From positions 54,060-118,059 of the forward strand of contig NZ_FNRG01000008.1 in the NCBI RefSeq assembly GCF_900107835.1: a stretch of 64,000 nt of DNA, given 5' to 3'. This document shows positions 19,140 to 28,784 of the stretch, piece after piece. Made by a program: the position numbers and the translations under genes. A model generated the notes under the pieces. That model did no database searches, was not told where the DNA came from, and saw only the letters and a list, made by a program, of their open reading frames with translations. The stretch is from Oribacterium sp. KHPX15 (GTDB lineage Bacteria; Bacillota; Clostridia; Lachnospirales; Lachnospiraceae). Positions within the stretch are counted from its first letter, which is position 1. Every line of letters begins with the position of its first letter.

Positions 19140-19400
19140 ATGAAGGACACAAACGTAGTAGTTAATTTACCAAAGAAATCTGATGACCACCCTGTGGCTA
19201 TGCTTGTACAGATCGCCAGCAGATATGAGTCACGTATATATATGGCTGACGGCCCAAGAAAGGTTAATGCCAAGTCAATCATGGGCATGATGGCACTCGG
19301 TGTAAACAATGGCCAGGAGATCGTTATTTCCGCTGAAGGTTCAGATGAGGATGCAGCTGTTGAGGCTATCTCACATTACCTCAAGGGTGAGGCAGTTTAA
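19140..19400 (+). CDS. HPr-like protein lacking the PTS histidine (Crh-like)
   Basis: This 86-residue protein has the HPr fold with the regulatory serine in VNAKSIMGMMAL (Ser46 equivalent). At the PTS active site, however, the usual GLHARPA reads SDDHPVA: aligning the proline puts Asp at His15 and His at Arg17. It should therefore not carry phosphoenolpyruvate-derived phosphate but can still be phosphorylated by HPr kinase, like B. subtilis Crh. Its place after whiA is the same as that of crh. A shifted alignment in which the His itself acts is possible but less likely. A GGAGG site sits at 19129-19133. Confidence 0.88.
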   Translation: MKDTNVVVNLPKKSDDHPVAMLVQIASRYESRIYMADGPRKVNAKSIMGMMALGVNNGQEIVISAEGSDEDAAVEAISHYLKGEAV

Positions 19401-19423
19401 TAAACATAAATAGTGAAACGCTC

Positions 19424-19474
19424 AAGGGGGCTATCATTTTAGATGATCATCATCTGAAGGATAGCTCCCTTTTA
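19424..19474 (+). terminator. Terminator after the HPr-like gene
   Basis: AAGGGGGCTATC pairs with GATAGCTCCCTTTT across an inner palindromic arm (AGATGATCATCATCT). It ends the murB-rapZ-whiA-HPr transcript before dnaE. Confidence 0.85.
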
Positions 19475-19572
19475 ATGTCTCAAGTTATTCAGAACAAATA
19501 TTCTAAATTTCCACCATGTGTGGTATGATGTATATGTTTTTCAAACGAAGAAAACAGCAATAGGAGATCACA

Positions 19573-22500
19573 ATGGCTTTTACACATTTGCATGTACATA
19601 CATCCTACAGTCTTTTGGACGGGGCGGGACGGATTCCGGAGATGATAGCCCGCTGCAAGGAGCTGGGGATGGATTCCATGGCCATCACTGACCATGGCGT
19701 TATGTACGGAGTCATAGACTTTTATAAAGAAGCAAAAAATCAGGGCATTAAGCCTATACTTGGCTGTGAGATATATCTGACTCCCGGTTCAAGATTTGAC
19801 AGAGAAGTCGGGAAGGGTGACGACAGATATTATCATTTGGTGCTTCTTGCGGAAAATGACCTTGGTTACTCAAATCTCATGAAGATCGTGTCCCGTGGAT
19901 TCACAGACGGCTACTACTATAAGCCGAGAGTGGATTTTGAGACCCTTGAGGAATTTCACGAAGGAATCATTGCCCTTTCAGCCTGTCTTGCGGGAGAGGT
20001 TTCAAAAAATCTCTCCAGGGATCTTTATGATGAAGCAAAGGCTGCGGCACTTCATTATGTAGAAATTTTCGGCCATAACAACTTTTTCCTGGAGCTTCAG
20101 GATCACGGCTATCCCGAGCAAAAAAAGGTTAATGCAGGAATCCTCCGTCTTCATGAAGAAACCGGCATACCTCTGGTTGCCACCAATGATATACATTATA
20201 CCTATAAGTCCGACGCTGAAGCTCACGATATCCTTCTGTGCCTCCAGACCGGCAAGAAAGTGTCCGATGAAGACAGAATGAGATATCCCGGCGGACAGTT
20301 CTATATAAAGTCGGAAGAGGAGATGCAGACGCTTTTCCCTTATGCAAAGGAGGCCCTTGAGAACACCCATAAAATTGCCGAAAGGTGTAATGTTGAGATC
20401 GAGTTCGGACATTATCACCTGCCTAAATATGAAGTTCCTGAGGGCTATACCGCCGAAAGCTATCTTACAGAGCTTTGTGAACAGGGCATGAAGGAGCGCT
20501 ACGGGGAGGAAGCTTCCAAATATGAGGACAGACTCAGATACGAGCTTGACACCATAAGCTCCATGGGCTTTGTTGACTACTTCCTTATCGTCTGGGATTA
20601 CATCCATTATGCCAAAACCCACGACATTTCCGTAGGTCCCGGAAGAGGTTCGGCTGCCGGCTCCATCGTTGCCTACGCCATAGGCATTACCGACATCGAC
20701 CCCATGAGATACAATCTCATATTTGAGCGTTTCCTTAATCCGGAACGTGTAACCATGCCCGATGTTGACGTGGACTTCGAGTACGAAAGAAGACAGGATG
20801 TCATAGATTATGTAACAGAGAAATATGGCAAGGACAGCGTTTCCCAGATCGTAACCTTCGGTACCCTTGCGGCCAGAGGCGTTATCCGCGACGTGGGACG
20901 TGTTCTTGATGTGCCTTACGCAAAGTGCGACCTTATCGCGAAGCTGGTACCTAACGAGCTTAACATTACCCTGGACAAGGCTCTGGAAATGAACCCGGAG
21001 CTGAAGACAATGTATGAGTCTGATGAAGAGACCCATCGTATCATTTCCATGAGTAAACGTCTGGAGGGACTCCCCAGGCACAGCTCCATGCATGCGGCGG
21101 GAGTGGTTATCTCCGGGCAGCCGGTTGTGAATTACGTTCCTCTGTCAAGAGGCTCCGACGGCTCCATCACCACACAGTTCACCATGACCACCATTGAAGA
21201 ACTGGGACTTCTGAAGATGGATTTCCTGGGGCTCAGAACCCTTACGGTTATAAAGGATGCGGTCCGCTATGTTAATGAATCCTACGGGGTAAATCTCGAT
21301 ATAGATAAGATCGACTACACCGATCCCAAGGTTTATAAGATGATCTCCCAGGGCAAATGCGAGGGCGTGTTCCAGCTGGAATCCACGGGCATGAAGAACT
21401 TCATGAAGGAGCTGAAGCCTAAGAACATCGAGGACATCATAGCCGGTGTGGCTCTCTACAGACCGGGCCCCATGGATTTCATTCCAAAGTACATCAAAGG
21501 AAAAACTGACCCCGACCATATAAGCTACGACTGCCCGGAAGTTAAGCCCATACTTGAAAACACCTATGGCTGCATCGTTTACCAGGAGCAGGTAATGCAG
21601 ATCGTCCGGGATCTGGCCGGCTACTCTATGGGAAGATCCGACCTGGTTCGCCGTGCCATGAGTAAAAAGAAGACTTCCGTCATGGAAAAGGAGCGGAAGA
21701 ACTTTGTATACGGAAATAAAGAGGAAAACATACCCGGCTGCATAGCAAACGGCATCAGTGAAGATATAGCAAACCGAATCTATGATGAGATGATCGACTT
21801 CGCGAAGTATGCCTTCAACAAGTCTCATGCAGCCTGCTACGCGGTTGTGGCTTACCAAACAGCCTTCCTCCGCTGCTATTATCCGGCTGAGTTTTATGCG
21901 GCTCTCATGACCTCATTTATGGACAATATGTCAAAAACCGCAGAGTACATAGATGTTGTTAAGTCCTTCGGAATCAGGATACTTCCCCCGGATGTAAACT
22001 ATGCGGAGGTTGGCTTCTCAGTTAAGGACGGCGCCATAAGATACGGCCTCAGTGCCGTAAAGGGTGTGGGACGTTCCGCCGCCATGCAGATCATTACCGA
22101 GAGAAATCAGCATGGTCCATTTAAGGATTTTGAAGATTTCGTCACCAGAGCCTCGGCCAAAGGCATTAACAAAAGAGCCATCGAGTATTTTATACAGGCC
22201 GGCGGAACCGATGAATTCCCCGGAAACAGAAGACAGAAGATGATCGTGCTTCCCATGATCCTTGAAAACAAAGCCAAGGAAAAGAACAGCTCCATGGCCG
22301 GGCAGATGACTCTGGCAGATCTTCTGGGAGAGGACAGCAAGGATGCGGAGGAGTTCAGGATCACCATGCCGAAGCTTCCCGAATTTGATCTGTCAGAGAT
22401 ACTCCAGTTCGAGAAGGAGGCCCTGGGATTTTATCTCAGCGGACACCCACTGGATGAATTCAGAGAGGTTATGAGTGCCAATATCACTGCCACCAGTCTG

Positions 22501-23055
22501 TCATTTAACCGTGAGGCACAAACCGACCGGGAGCCTCTCAGGGACAAGCAGCAGGTCACTGTAGGAGGCATCATCACTGATATAAAAAATAAAATAACCA
22601 GCAAACAACAGCAAATGGCATTTATAGAAATCGAAGATATGGTCGGTACTATAGATGTAGTGGTATTTCCCAATACTTATCAGAAAAAGCGTGAGCTGAT
22701 AAAGCCGGACAATAAGGTCTTCATATATGGTTCAGTAGATATTTCAGATGACGCCAATGCAAAGCTTATCGCCAACAACATTTACACCTTTGATGAGGCA
22801 CCGAAGGAGCTGTGGCTTCAGTTTGATGATAAAGACAGTTACCTGAATCTGGCTGCCAAAGTAGACCGGATTCTGGCTGAACATAAGGGTCTTGACCAGG
22901 TTTCGGTATATCTGAAAAAAGAAAAGGCCGTAAAGAAACTGAACCGGGATCAGGCTGTCAATGTGAATAATGCACTATTAACAACACTCAGCAGCCTACT
23001 TAGTGAAAAAAATGTCAAAGTTACATATAAAGTATTGAAAAAAATACAAAATTAA
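19573..23055 (+). CDS. dnaE: DNA polymerase III alpha subunit (DnaE)
   Basis: This 1160-residue replicative polymerase has the DnaE domain order: PHP domain (FTHLHVHTSYSLLDGAGRI; SACLAGE), palm with GPGRGSAAGS and the catalytic aspartates of MPDVDVDFE (~395), thumb and fingers (VYQEQVM, ARRAMSKKK-like stretch), tandem HhH (~840), and the OB-fold near QVTVGGIITDIKNKI (~990). Length is normal. It is the DnaE type, not PolC. An AGGAGA site precedes the start. pfkA follows, as in many Firmicutes. Confidence 0.97.
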   Translation: MAFTHLHVHTSYSLLDGAGRIPEMIARCKELGMDSMAITDHGVMYGVIDFYKEAKNQGIKPILGCEIYLTPGSRFDREVGKGDDRYYHLVLLAENDLGYSNLMKIVSRGFTDGYYYKPRVDFETLEEFHEGIIALSACLAGEVSKNLSRDLYDEAKAAALHYVEIFGHNNFFLELQDHGYPEQKKVNAGILRLHEETGIPLVATNDIHYTYKSDAEAHDILLCLQTGKKVSDEDRMRYPGGQFYIKSEEEMQTLFPYAKEALENTHKIAERCNVEIEFGHYHLPKYEVPEGYTAESYLTELCEQGMKERYGEEASKYEDRLRYELDTISSMGFVDYFLIVWDYIHYAKTHDISVGPGRGSAAGSIVAYAIGITDIDPMRYNLIFERFLNPERVTMPDVDVDFEYERRQDVIDYVTEKYGKDSVSQIVTFGTLAARGVIRDVGRVLDVPYAKCDLIAKLVPNELNITLDKALEMNPELKTMYESDEETHRIISMSKRLEGLPRHSSMHAAGVVISGQPVVNYVPLSRGSDGSITTQFTMTTIEELGLLKMDFLGLRTLTVIKDAVRYVNESYGVNLDIDKIDYTDPKVYKMISQGKCEGVFQLESTGMKNFMKELKPKNIEDIIAGVALYRPGPMDFIPKYIKGKTDPDHISYDCPEVKPILENTYGCIVYQEQVMQIVRDLAGYSMGRSDLVRRAMSKKKTSVMEKERKNFVYGNKEENIPGCIANGISEDIANRIYDEMIDFAKYAFNKSHAACYAVVAYQTAFLRCYYPAEFYAALMTSFMDNMSKTAEYIDVVKSFGIRILPPDVNYAEVGFSVKDGAIRYGLSAVKGVGRSAAMQIITERNQHGPFKDFEDFVTRASAKGINKRAIEYFIQAGGTDEFPGNRRQKMIVLPMILENKAKEKNSSMAGQMTLADLLGEDSKDAEEFRITMPKLPEFDLSEILQFEKEALGFYLSGHPLDEFREVMSANITATSLSFNREAQTDREPLRDKQQVTVGGIITDIKNKITSKQQQMAFIEIEDMVGTIDVVVFPNTYQKKRELIKPDNKVFIYGSVDISDDANAKLIANNIYTFDEAPKELWLQFDDKDSYLNLAAKVDRILAEHKGLDQVSVYLKKEKAVKKLNRDQAVNVNNALLTTLSSLLSEKNVKVTYKVLKKIQN

Positions 23056-23182
23056 ACTAATATATAGTCTCAGTTTAGAGTATTTAATTTAAATAAATAG
23101 TTGTTTGGATACGTTCTGTTTTAAGTCTGTAACAGATTTCAGGCTGATCCAGATGAATCTTGTCAAATACGGAGGAACTACT

Positions 23183-24160
23183 ATGGCTGCTAAAGCTGTG
23201 AAAACAATTGGAGTTTTGACATCAGGAGGCGATGCACCGGGCATGAATGCCTGTGTAAGATCCGTTGTAAGAACCGCTATTCATGAAGGTCTCAAGGTAA
23301 AGGGAATTATGAGAGGTTATGCGGGACTTCTTCAGGAAGAAATCGTGGATATGGATACCACATCCGTTTCCGATACCATCAGCCGTGGCGGAACTATTCT
23401 TTATACAGCAAGATGCCAGGAGTTCACAACACCTGAAGGTCAGCAGCGTGGTGCAGAGGTCTGCAGAAAACACGGAATCGACGGAATCGTAGTAATCGGT
23501 GGAGACGGATCATTCAGAGGTGCCGGAAAGCTTTCAGCTCTCGGCATTAACACCATAGGCTGCCCCGGAACCATCGACCTTGATATCGCTTGTACAGATT
23601 ATACCATCGGTTTTGATACAGCCATCAATACAGCAATGGAAGCTATCGATAAGCTCAGAGATACATCTACTTCCCATGAGCGTTGTTCTATCATCGAGGT
23701 TATGGGTAGAAGAGCCGGATATATCGCTATGTGGTGCGGTGTGGCAAACGGTGCAGAGGAGATCCTTATTCCTGAGCGTTACGATGGAGATGAGCAGGCG
23801 ATCATCAATCGTATCATCGAGGCTCGTAAGAGAGGCAAGAAGCACTATATCATCATCAATGCCGAGGGTATCGGACACAGCACATCCATGGCTAAACGTA
23901 TCGAGGCTGCTACAGGAATCGAGACCAGAGCAACCATCCTCGGACATATCCAGCGTGGTGGTTCACCGACCTGTAAGGATCGTTACTATGCATCCATGAT
24001 GGGCGCAAGAGCAGCAGAGCTCCTTCGCGACGGTAAGTCAAACAGAGTCGTTGCCTATAAGCACGGCGAGTTCGTGGATTTCGATATCCAGGAAGCACTT
24101 CAGATGAAGAAGGACATCCCTGAGGATCAGTACAGGATTGCAAGTCTTCTCGTTAGATAA
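23183..24160 (+). CDS. pfkA: ATP-dependent 6-phosphofructokinase
   Basis: This 325-residue glycolytic enzyme phosphorylates fructose 6-phosphate to the 1,6-bisphosphate. It shows GVLTSGGDAPGMNACVR, the ATP-site GGDGS (Gly rather than Asp, so ATP not pyrophosphate), GTIDLDIACTDYTIGFDTA with the catalytic Asp, MGRRAG and LGHIQRGGSPT. The Leu in GTIDLD replaces the usual Asn. I chose the Met at 23183, which has a CGGAGGA site; an upstream Met at 23105 would add 26 non-conserved residues. Confidence 0.96.
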   Translation: MAAKAVKTIGVLTSGGDAPGMNACVRSVVRTAIHEGLKVKGIMRGYAGLLQEEIVDMDTTSVSDTISRGGTILYTARCQEFTTPEGQQRGAEVCRKHGIDGIVVIGGDGSFRGAGKLSALGINTIGCPGTIDLDIACTDYTIGFDTAINTAMEAIDKLRDTSTSHERCSIIEVMGRRAGYIAMWCGVANGAEEILIPERYDGDEQAIINRIIEARKRGKKHYIIINAEGIGHSTSMAKRIEAATGIETRATILGHIQRGGSPTCKDRYYASMMGARAAELLRDGKSNRVVAYKHGEFVDFDIQEALQMKKDIPEDQYRIASLLVR

Positions 24161-24168
24161 TAATTTCA

Positions 24169-24206
24169 AAGATGTGGTTTCACTTATGAAGCCACATCTT
24201 TTTTTG
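24169..24206 (+). terminator. Terminator of pfkA
   Basis: AAGATGTGG(T)TT and AA(G)CCACATCTT form a strong stem followed by a run of T, 9 bases after the pfkA stop. Confidence 0.9.
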
Positions 24207-24219
24207 ACCTTCAGAGTGC

Positions 24220-24248
24220 TTGCACACATCCTGTACTTGTGTTATCAT
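24220..24248 (+). promoter_or_regulatory. Promoter of the DUF6145-like gene
   Basis: TTGCAC (24220-24225), a 17-base spacer and TATCAT (24243-24248) lie 50 bases before the start codon. Confidence 0.65.
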
Positions 24249-24297
24249 GCGTGCACGCATTAAAAGTAGATTACATCTTATAATGAAAGGGTAAACT

Positions 24298-24921
24298 ATG
24301 GCAGATATAAAAAATAACGAAAACCTCGAGGGCAGCAACATCGTCCTTTGTGCGGCTAATGCCTATAATCAGAAGTTCTTTTTGAATCCGGATTACAACA
24401 ATCTTCCGGAGGATGTAAAGAAGGAGCTAAAGATAATTTCAGTAGGTTATACAGAAGAGATAGGCGGCATCTTCCTGATGGAGTTTAACAGGGATGACAA
24501 GCTGGTTCTTAAATCCATGCATGAAGACGGTGACAGCCTTTTTGATGAAGATAATTCAAGAAAGAAGATAGACGAGCTTGCCGAAAAATATGAGCCCCTG
24601 TTTTCAAAGCTGGAAGCCTACTACACAGCCCTTCAGACACTTCGTGGAAATGCCAAAAGAGGCGGAGAAGAGGTTGAGATCACCGATGAGGACCTTAATG
24701 GAGAGTCAGGTTTAAACAATCCCGAAGGTATCGCAGAGGTCAGACAGGCTACTGCCGAAGAGATGCAGAGCTTCTACGGCGATGATACCGATATGGATCA
24801 GACCGTAGTCACCGAGGAAGAGCAGGGAACCATCAAAAAGACCGGCTCCTGGGATATGCCGGTACACCCCGACGACCCCGACGCCGAGCAGAACGCATAT
24901 CATACGTTATTTGGGGACTAA
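24298..24921 (+). CDS. DUF6145-like protein of unknown function
   Basis: This 207-residue acidic, soluble protein has an N-terminal half (NIVLCAANAYNQKFFLNPDY, IISVGYTEEIGGIFLMEF) resembling a conserved Lachnospiraceae family that I recall as DUF6145; I am not certain of the number. Residues ~95-125 look helical and may form a coiled coil. The C-terminal third is Glu/Asp-rich and low-complexity. It has its own promoter and an AAAGGG site and stands between pfkA and dusB. No enzymatic motif is visible. Confidence 0.7.
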   Translation: MADIKNNENLEGSNIVLCAANAYNQKFFLNPDYNNLPEDVKKELKIISVGYTEEIGGIFLMEFNRDDKLVLKSMHEDGDSLFDEDNSRKKIDELAEKYEPLFSKLEAYYTALQTLRGNAKRGGEEVEITDEDLNGESGLNNPEGIAEVRQATAEEMQSFYGDDTDMDQTVVTEEEQGTIKKTGSWDMPVHPDDPDAEQNAYHTLFGD

Positions 24922-25029
24922 TCCACAATCGGAGATTGTGGATGCCGCCCAGCCGGCGAGGCTGGTTTCGGCTAAGCCGAAATCAAACGAAAATGCCTGC
25001 GCGTCAGCGCATTCCAATGGCATTTTCTC
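24921..25029. repeat. String of four hairpins before dusB
   Basis: Four successive inverted repeats fill the gap: ATCCACAATC/GATTGTGGAT, CCAGCC/GGCTGG, ATTTCGGC-type TTTCGGC/GCCGAAA and GAAAATGCC/GGCATTTTC with an inner TGCGC/GCGCA. The last two could act as a terminator or as a leader of dusB. Confidence 0.7.
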
Positions 25030-25060
25030 CTTGTACCTGTAAATTAATAGAAAGAATATA

Positions 25061-26020
25061 ATGTATATCGGAAATATAGAACTTAAAAACAATGTTTACA
25101 TGGCGCCCATGGCCGGCGTCACAGACCTCCCCTTCAGAACTCTTTGCCATGAAATGGGAGCCGGCCTTACCGTGACGGAAATGGTAAGCGCCAAGGCCAT
25201 ATTATATAAGAACAAAAACACCGAGGAGCTTATGACCCGGGGCGGTGACGGAAGTCCCGTTGCGGTACAGCTTTTCGGCTCAGACCCGGAGATAATGTCT
25301 GATATTGCCCATCAGATAGAAGACCGGTTCGAAATCATTGACGTAAACATGGGCTGTCCGGTAGGTAAGATCGTCAGCAACCATGAAGGCAGCGACCTTA
25401 TGAACCACCCGGATCTGGCTTACGAAATATTAAGCCGGATGGTAAAGAAATGTCACACCCCCATTACCGTCAAATTCAGAAAAGGTTTTGCAAAAGAAGA
25501 TGATACGGCAGTGGAATTCGCAAAAATGGCTGAAAGCGCAGGTGTTTCCGCTGTAACGGTACATGGAAGGACCAGATCCCAGATGTACGCGGGAAAAGCC
25601 GACTGGGACGTTATAAGACGTGTCAAGGAGGCCGTAAAGATACCTGTATTCGGAAACGGAGACATATTCGAGCCTGAGGACGCGAAAAGGATGATGGACG
25701 AAACCGGCTGCGACGGAGTAGCTCTTGCAAGAGGCGCACAGGGGAACCCATGGCTCATTAAAAGGACTGTGCATTATCTTGAGACCGGTGAACTTCTGCC
25801 GAAGCCAACCATATCAGAGATCATCGAAATGATCCACCGGCACACTGAACTCATGAAGGAAATAAAGGGCGAATACACCACCATCAGGGAGATGCGTAAG
25901 CATATCTCATGGTATACGGAAGGGCAGCCTAAATCATCAAAGCTGAGAGCAGAAATCAACACAGCGGGCAGTATCGAAAAACTCTTTGAGATTGTTGACA
26001 AACTAGCCATTAATGTATAA
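25061..26020 (+). CDS. dusB: tRNA-dihydrouridine synthase
   Basis: This 319-residue FMN enzyme reduces uridines in the tRNA D-loop. The TIM barrel shows MAPMAGVTDLPFR at the N terminus, the catalytic Cys in VNMGCPV (~98), HGRTRSQMYAGKADW (~165), GNGDIFEPEDA (~200) and the C-terminal helical tRNA-binding domain. Length is normal for DusB. The ribosome site is weak (AAAGAA). Confidence 0.95.
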   Translation: MYIGNIELKNNVYMAPMAGVTDLPFRTLCHEMGAGLTVTEMVSAKAILYKNKNTEELMTRGGDGSPVAVQLFGSDPEIMSDIAHQIEDRFEIIDVNMGCPVGKIVSNHEGSDLMNHPDLAYEILSRMVKKCHTPITVKFRKGFAKEDDTAVEFAKMAESAGVSAVTVHGRTRSQMYAGKADWDVIRRVKEAVKIPVFGNGDIFEPEDAKRMMDETGCDGVALARGAQGNPWLIKRTVHYLETGELLPKPTISEIIEMIHRHTELMKEIKGEYTTIREMRKHISWYTEGQPKSSKLRAEINTAGSIEKLFEIVDKLAINV

Positions 26021-26050
26021 AATCACCATTTGTAAAAGAAGCATTCAAAT

Positions 26051-26079
26051 TTGACATTTGTACAAATTTTTATGATAAC
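26051..26079 (+). promoter_or_regulatory. Probable promoter of greA
   Basis: A perfect -35 TTGACA (26051-26056) is followed after 17 bases by GATAAC (26074-26079); an overlapping TATGAT lies at only 14-base spacing. The start codon of greA is about 50 bases further on. Confidence 0.5.
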
Positions 26080-26131
26080 AATTTGCCGGGTCTTTCCGAC
26101 AGCAATATATGTGAAAGGAGCTATGTAAAAC

Positions 26132-26626
26132 ATGGCAGAAGAGCAGGTAGTTAAAAAGAATTTACTCACACGTGCAGGTCTCAACAAATATGAGGCTGAG
26201 CTTCATGATCTCAAGGTAAACCGCAGACAGGAAATCGCTGCCAAGATCAAGGAAGCAAGAGAGCAGGGTGATCTTTCAGAGAATGCCGAGTATGATGCAG
26301 CTAAGGATGAGCAGCGTGATATCGAGGCAAGAATCAGTGAGCTTGAGGCTCTTCTTAAAAATGTAGAGGTAGTTGACGAGTCCGTTGAAGGCGAGATCAA
26401 TGTTGGCTGCCGCGTAGTACTCCTGGATGAAGAGTTTGATGAAGAGGTAACATACTTCATCGTAGGTTCATCAGAGGCTAACAGCCTTGCAGGAAAGATC
26501 TCCAATGAGTCTCCTGTAGGACATGCACTCCTTCATCACGTAGCAGGTGACGAGGTTGAGGTTGAGACAGAAGCAGGCGTTCTTAAGTTCAAAGTACTTG
26601 AGGTTGCCCGTCACGAAGCAGAATAA
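26132..26626 (+). CDS. greA: Transcription elongation factor GreA
   Basis: This 164-residue factor binds RNA polymerase and stimulates cleavage of backtracked RNA. The N-terminal coiled coil carries LTRAGLNKYEAELHDLK and the signature EAREQGDLSENAEYDAAK, whose acidic tip enters the polymerase channel. The C-terminal FKBP-like domain has the SPVGHALLHHVAGDEVEVE signature. A GAAAGGAG site precedes the start. Length is standard. Confidence 0.97.
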   Translation: MAEEQVVKKNLLTRAGLNKYEAELHDLKVNRRQEIAAKIKEAREQGDLSENAEYDAAKDEQRDIEARISELEALLKNVEVVDESVEGEINVGCRVVLLDEEFDEEVTYFIVGSSEANSLAGKISNESPVGHALLHHVAGDEVEVETEAGVLKFKVLEVARHEAE

Positions 26627-26765
26627 GAAATCTACTTAAAGTCTTTTTATTCCGTCCGTCAGTCAGAAAGACAGAGGAATCAGAAGTTTAATATCACAGA
26701 CGGCAGGGTGAAGATGACCCGGCCGTCTTCATTAGCATAATAGATCAAAGTTCAAGGAGAAAAGA

Positions 26766-28268
26766 ATGGCAGAGAATCAGCAGAACAATCAGCAGAATCA
26801 GCCGGTTGAGGATACCAATCACATCGTACAGGCACGTCTTGACAAGCTTGCGGAGCTTCAGTCAGCAGGACAGGATCCTTTTCAGATAACCAAGTTCGAT
26901 CAGACACATCATTCAGAGGAGATCAAAGAGAATTTCGAGGCTCTTGAGAACCAGCATGTGGCTATCGCAGGTCGTATCATGCTGAAGCGTGTTATGGGTA
27001 AGGCATCCTTCGTACACCTTCAGGATAAGCAGGGCCGAATCCAGTCATATGTATCACGTGACGGTATCGGCGAAGAGGAGTACAAGGCATTCAAGAAGCT
27101 TGATATCGGTGACATCATCGGTATCGAGGGCTATGTATTTAAGACAAAGACCGGTGAGACCTCAGTTCATGCCGAGAAGCTTACACTCCTTTCAAAGTCA
27201 CTTTATCCGCTTCCTGAGAAGTTCCACGGAATCCAGGACACAGATACCAGATACAGACAGAGATACGTTGACCTCGTTATGAACGAGGAGTCAAAGAGAG
27301 TATTTATCAAGCGTTCTCAGATCATCAGTGAGATCCGTAACTTCCTGGCAGGCCGCGACTTCATGGAAGTCGAGACTCCTATGCTGGTTTCCAATGCCGG
27401 CGGTGCCGCTGCACGTCCGTTTGAGACACATTACAATGCTCTGGATGAAGATGTTAAGCTCCGTATATCTCTTGAACTTTACCTTAAGAGACTTATCATC
27501 GGCGGACTTGAGAGAGTGTTCGAGATCGGCCGTGTATTCCGTAACGAGGGTGTAGATACACGTCACAACCCTGAGTTTACTCTTATGGAGCTTTATCAGG
27601 CATACACTGACTATGAAGGCATGATGGAGCTTACAGAGTCAATGTTCCGTTACCTTGCTGAGAAGGTTTGCGGTTCAACAACCATCACATACCAGGGCAC
27701 AGAAATTGACCTTGGAAAGCCTTTCCGTCGTCTCACCATGACAGAGGCCATCAAGGAAGAGAGCGGTATCGACTTCGATACAGTAAAGACACTTGAAGAG
27801 GCCCGCGAACTTGCCAAGAAGAACCACATTGAATTTGAGGATCACCACAAGATCGGTGACATCGAGAACCTCTTCTTCGAGACCTTCTGTGAGGAGAAGA
27901 TGATCCAGCCTACATTCATCATGGATCACCCGGTTGAGATCTCACCTCTTACAAAGAAGAAGCCTTCAGACCCTTCAAAGGTTGAGCGTTTCGAGCTTTA
28001 TATCTACGGACGTGAGATGTGTAATGCTTACTCCGAGCTCAACGATCCTATCGATCAGAGAGAGCGCTTCAAGGCACAGGATGCACTTGCAGAGGCCGGT
28101 GACGAGGAAGCTAACCACACAGACGAGGACTTCCTTCACGCAATGGAGATCGGTATGCCGCCTACCGGTGGAATCGGCTATGGAATCGACAGACTCGTAA
28201 TGCTGTTGACAGATAGTGCGGCGATTAGAGATGTGTTGTTGTTCCCGACACTGAAGAGTAATAACTGA
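26766..28268 (+). CDS. lysS: Lysyl-tRNA synthetase, class II
   Basis: This 500-residue enzyme charges tRNA-Lys. It has a Gln/Asn-rich N-terminal tail, an OB-fold anticodon-binding domain (VAIAGRIMLKRVMGKASFVHL) and a class II core: motif 2 FEIGRVFRNEGVDTRHNPEF and motif 3 GGIGYGIDRLVMLL at the C terminus. An AAGGAGA site precedes the start. It marks the right edge of the housekeeping block; the array downstream encodes two more tRNA-Lys genes. Confidence 0.98.
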   Translation: MAENQQNNQQNQPVEDTNHIVQARLDKLAELQSAGQDPFQITKFDQTHHSEEIKENFEALENQHVAIAGRIMLKRVMGKASFVHLQDKQGRIQSYVSRDGIGEEEYKAFKKLDIGDIIGIEGYVFKTKTGETSVHAEKLTLLSKSLYPLPEKFHGIQDTDTRYRQRYVDLVMNEESKRVFIKRSQIISEIRNFLAGRDFMEVETPMLVSNAGGAAARPFETHYNALDEDVKLRISLELYLKRLIIGGLERVFEIGRVFRNEGVDTRHNPEFTLMELYQAYTDYEGMMELTESMFRYLAEKVCGSTTITYQGTEIDLGKPFRRLTMTEAIKEESGIDFDTVKTLEEARELAKKNHIEFEDHHKIGDIENLFFETFCEEKMIQPTFIMDHPVEISPLTKKKPSDPSKVERFELYIYGREMCNAYSELNDPIDQRERFKAQDALAEAGDEEANHTDEDFLHAMEIGMPPTGGIGYGIDRLVMLLTDSAAIRDVLLFPTLKSNN

Positions 28269-28523
28269 TACATGGATTCATTGAACAACAAAGAAAACCA
28301 TAGCGATACAATATAATCCAATCAGTACACAGGAGTACAACGAACCTGTTGGACATCCATGGACTTCTATGAGCGTGTATGGATTTTTACCTTAAAATTT
28401 CAGTGTCCTCTATGGATTGTAAAAGTGTTGTCATGAATGGTAGATTTACGACCATTTATGAATGTTTCATGGGATCAACCGGTTCACACAATATCTTGAC
28501 AATTAAAATTGGTTAATATTTAG

Positions 28524-28562
28524 CCAGGTATTTTCTAGCAATAGAGAATACCTGACTTTTTT
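28524..28562 (+). terminator. Terminator downstream of lysS
   Basis: CAGGTATTTTCT and AGAGAATACCTG form a stem followed by ACTTTTTT. The stretch 28269-28523 otherwise shows no gene. Confidence 0.75.
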
Positions 28563-28619
28563 AATTTCCAAGGCTTCTTAGTAACGATGCATCTCTTTAT
28601 GGATTACAGAAGGATGCAA

Positions 28620-28784
28620 ATGAAAAAGAACAACTCACCGCCTGTGAACCTTGACCAGTATTTAAAAAGAAGCGGTCACAGGTTCTGCAGTTATTTTGAA
28701 GGTGCAAGGAAATATACTCTTCCATATGGGACATTTCTCTTACTGGCAATCAAAGCCGGTGCAGCATTCAACCTTGGGAAGTAA
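28620..28784 (+). pseudogene. DUF6462/excisionase-like gene fragment
   Basis: The 54-residue frame begins with an RBS-like GAAGGA and carries YLKRSGHRFCSYFEGARKY and a following AGA motif. This resembles small HTH proteins of mobile elements in Lachnospiraceae (I recall DUF6462; tentative). It ends abruptly where an unrelated frame begins, so I treat it as a truncated 5' part fused to other debris. Confidence 0.5.

Noticed and set aside
20002..21093. Long open frame of 363 codons on the minus strand
   Set aside because: It lies entirely antisense to dnaE, has no recognisable domain and is the usual shadow of a codon-biased gene.
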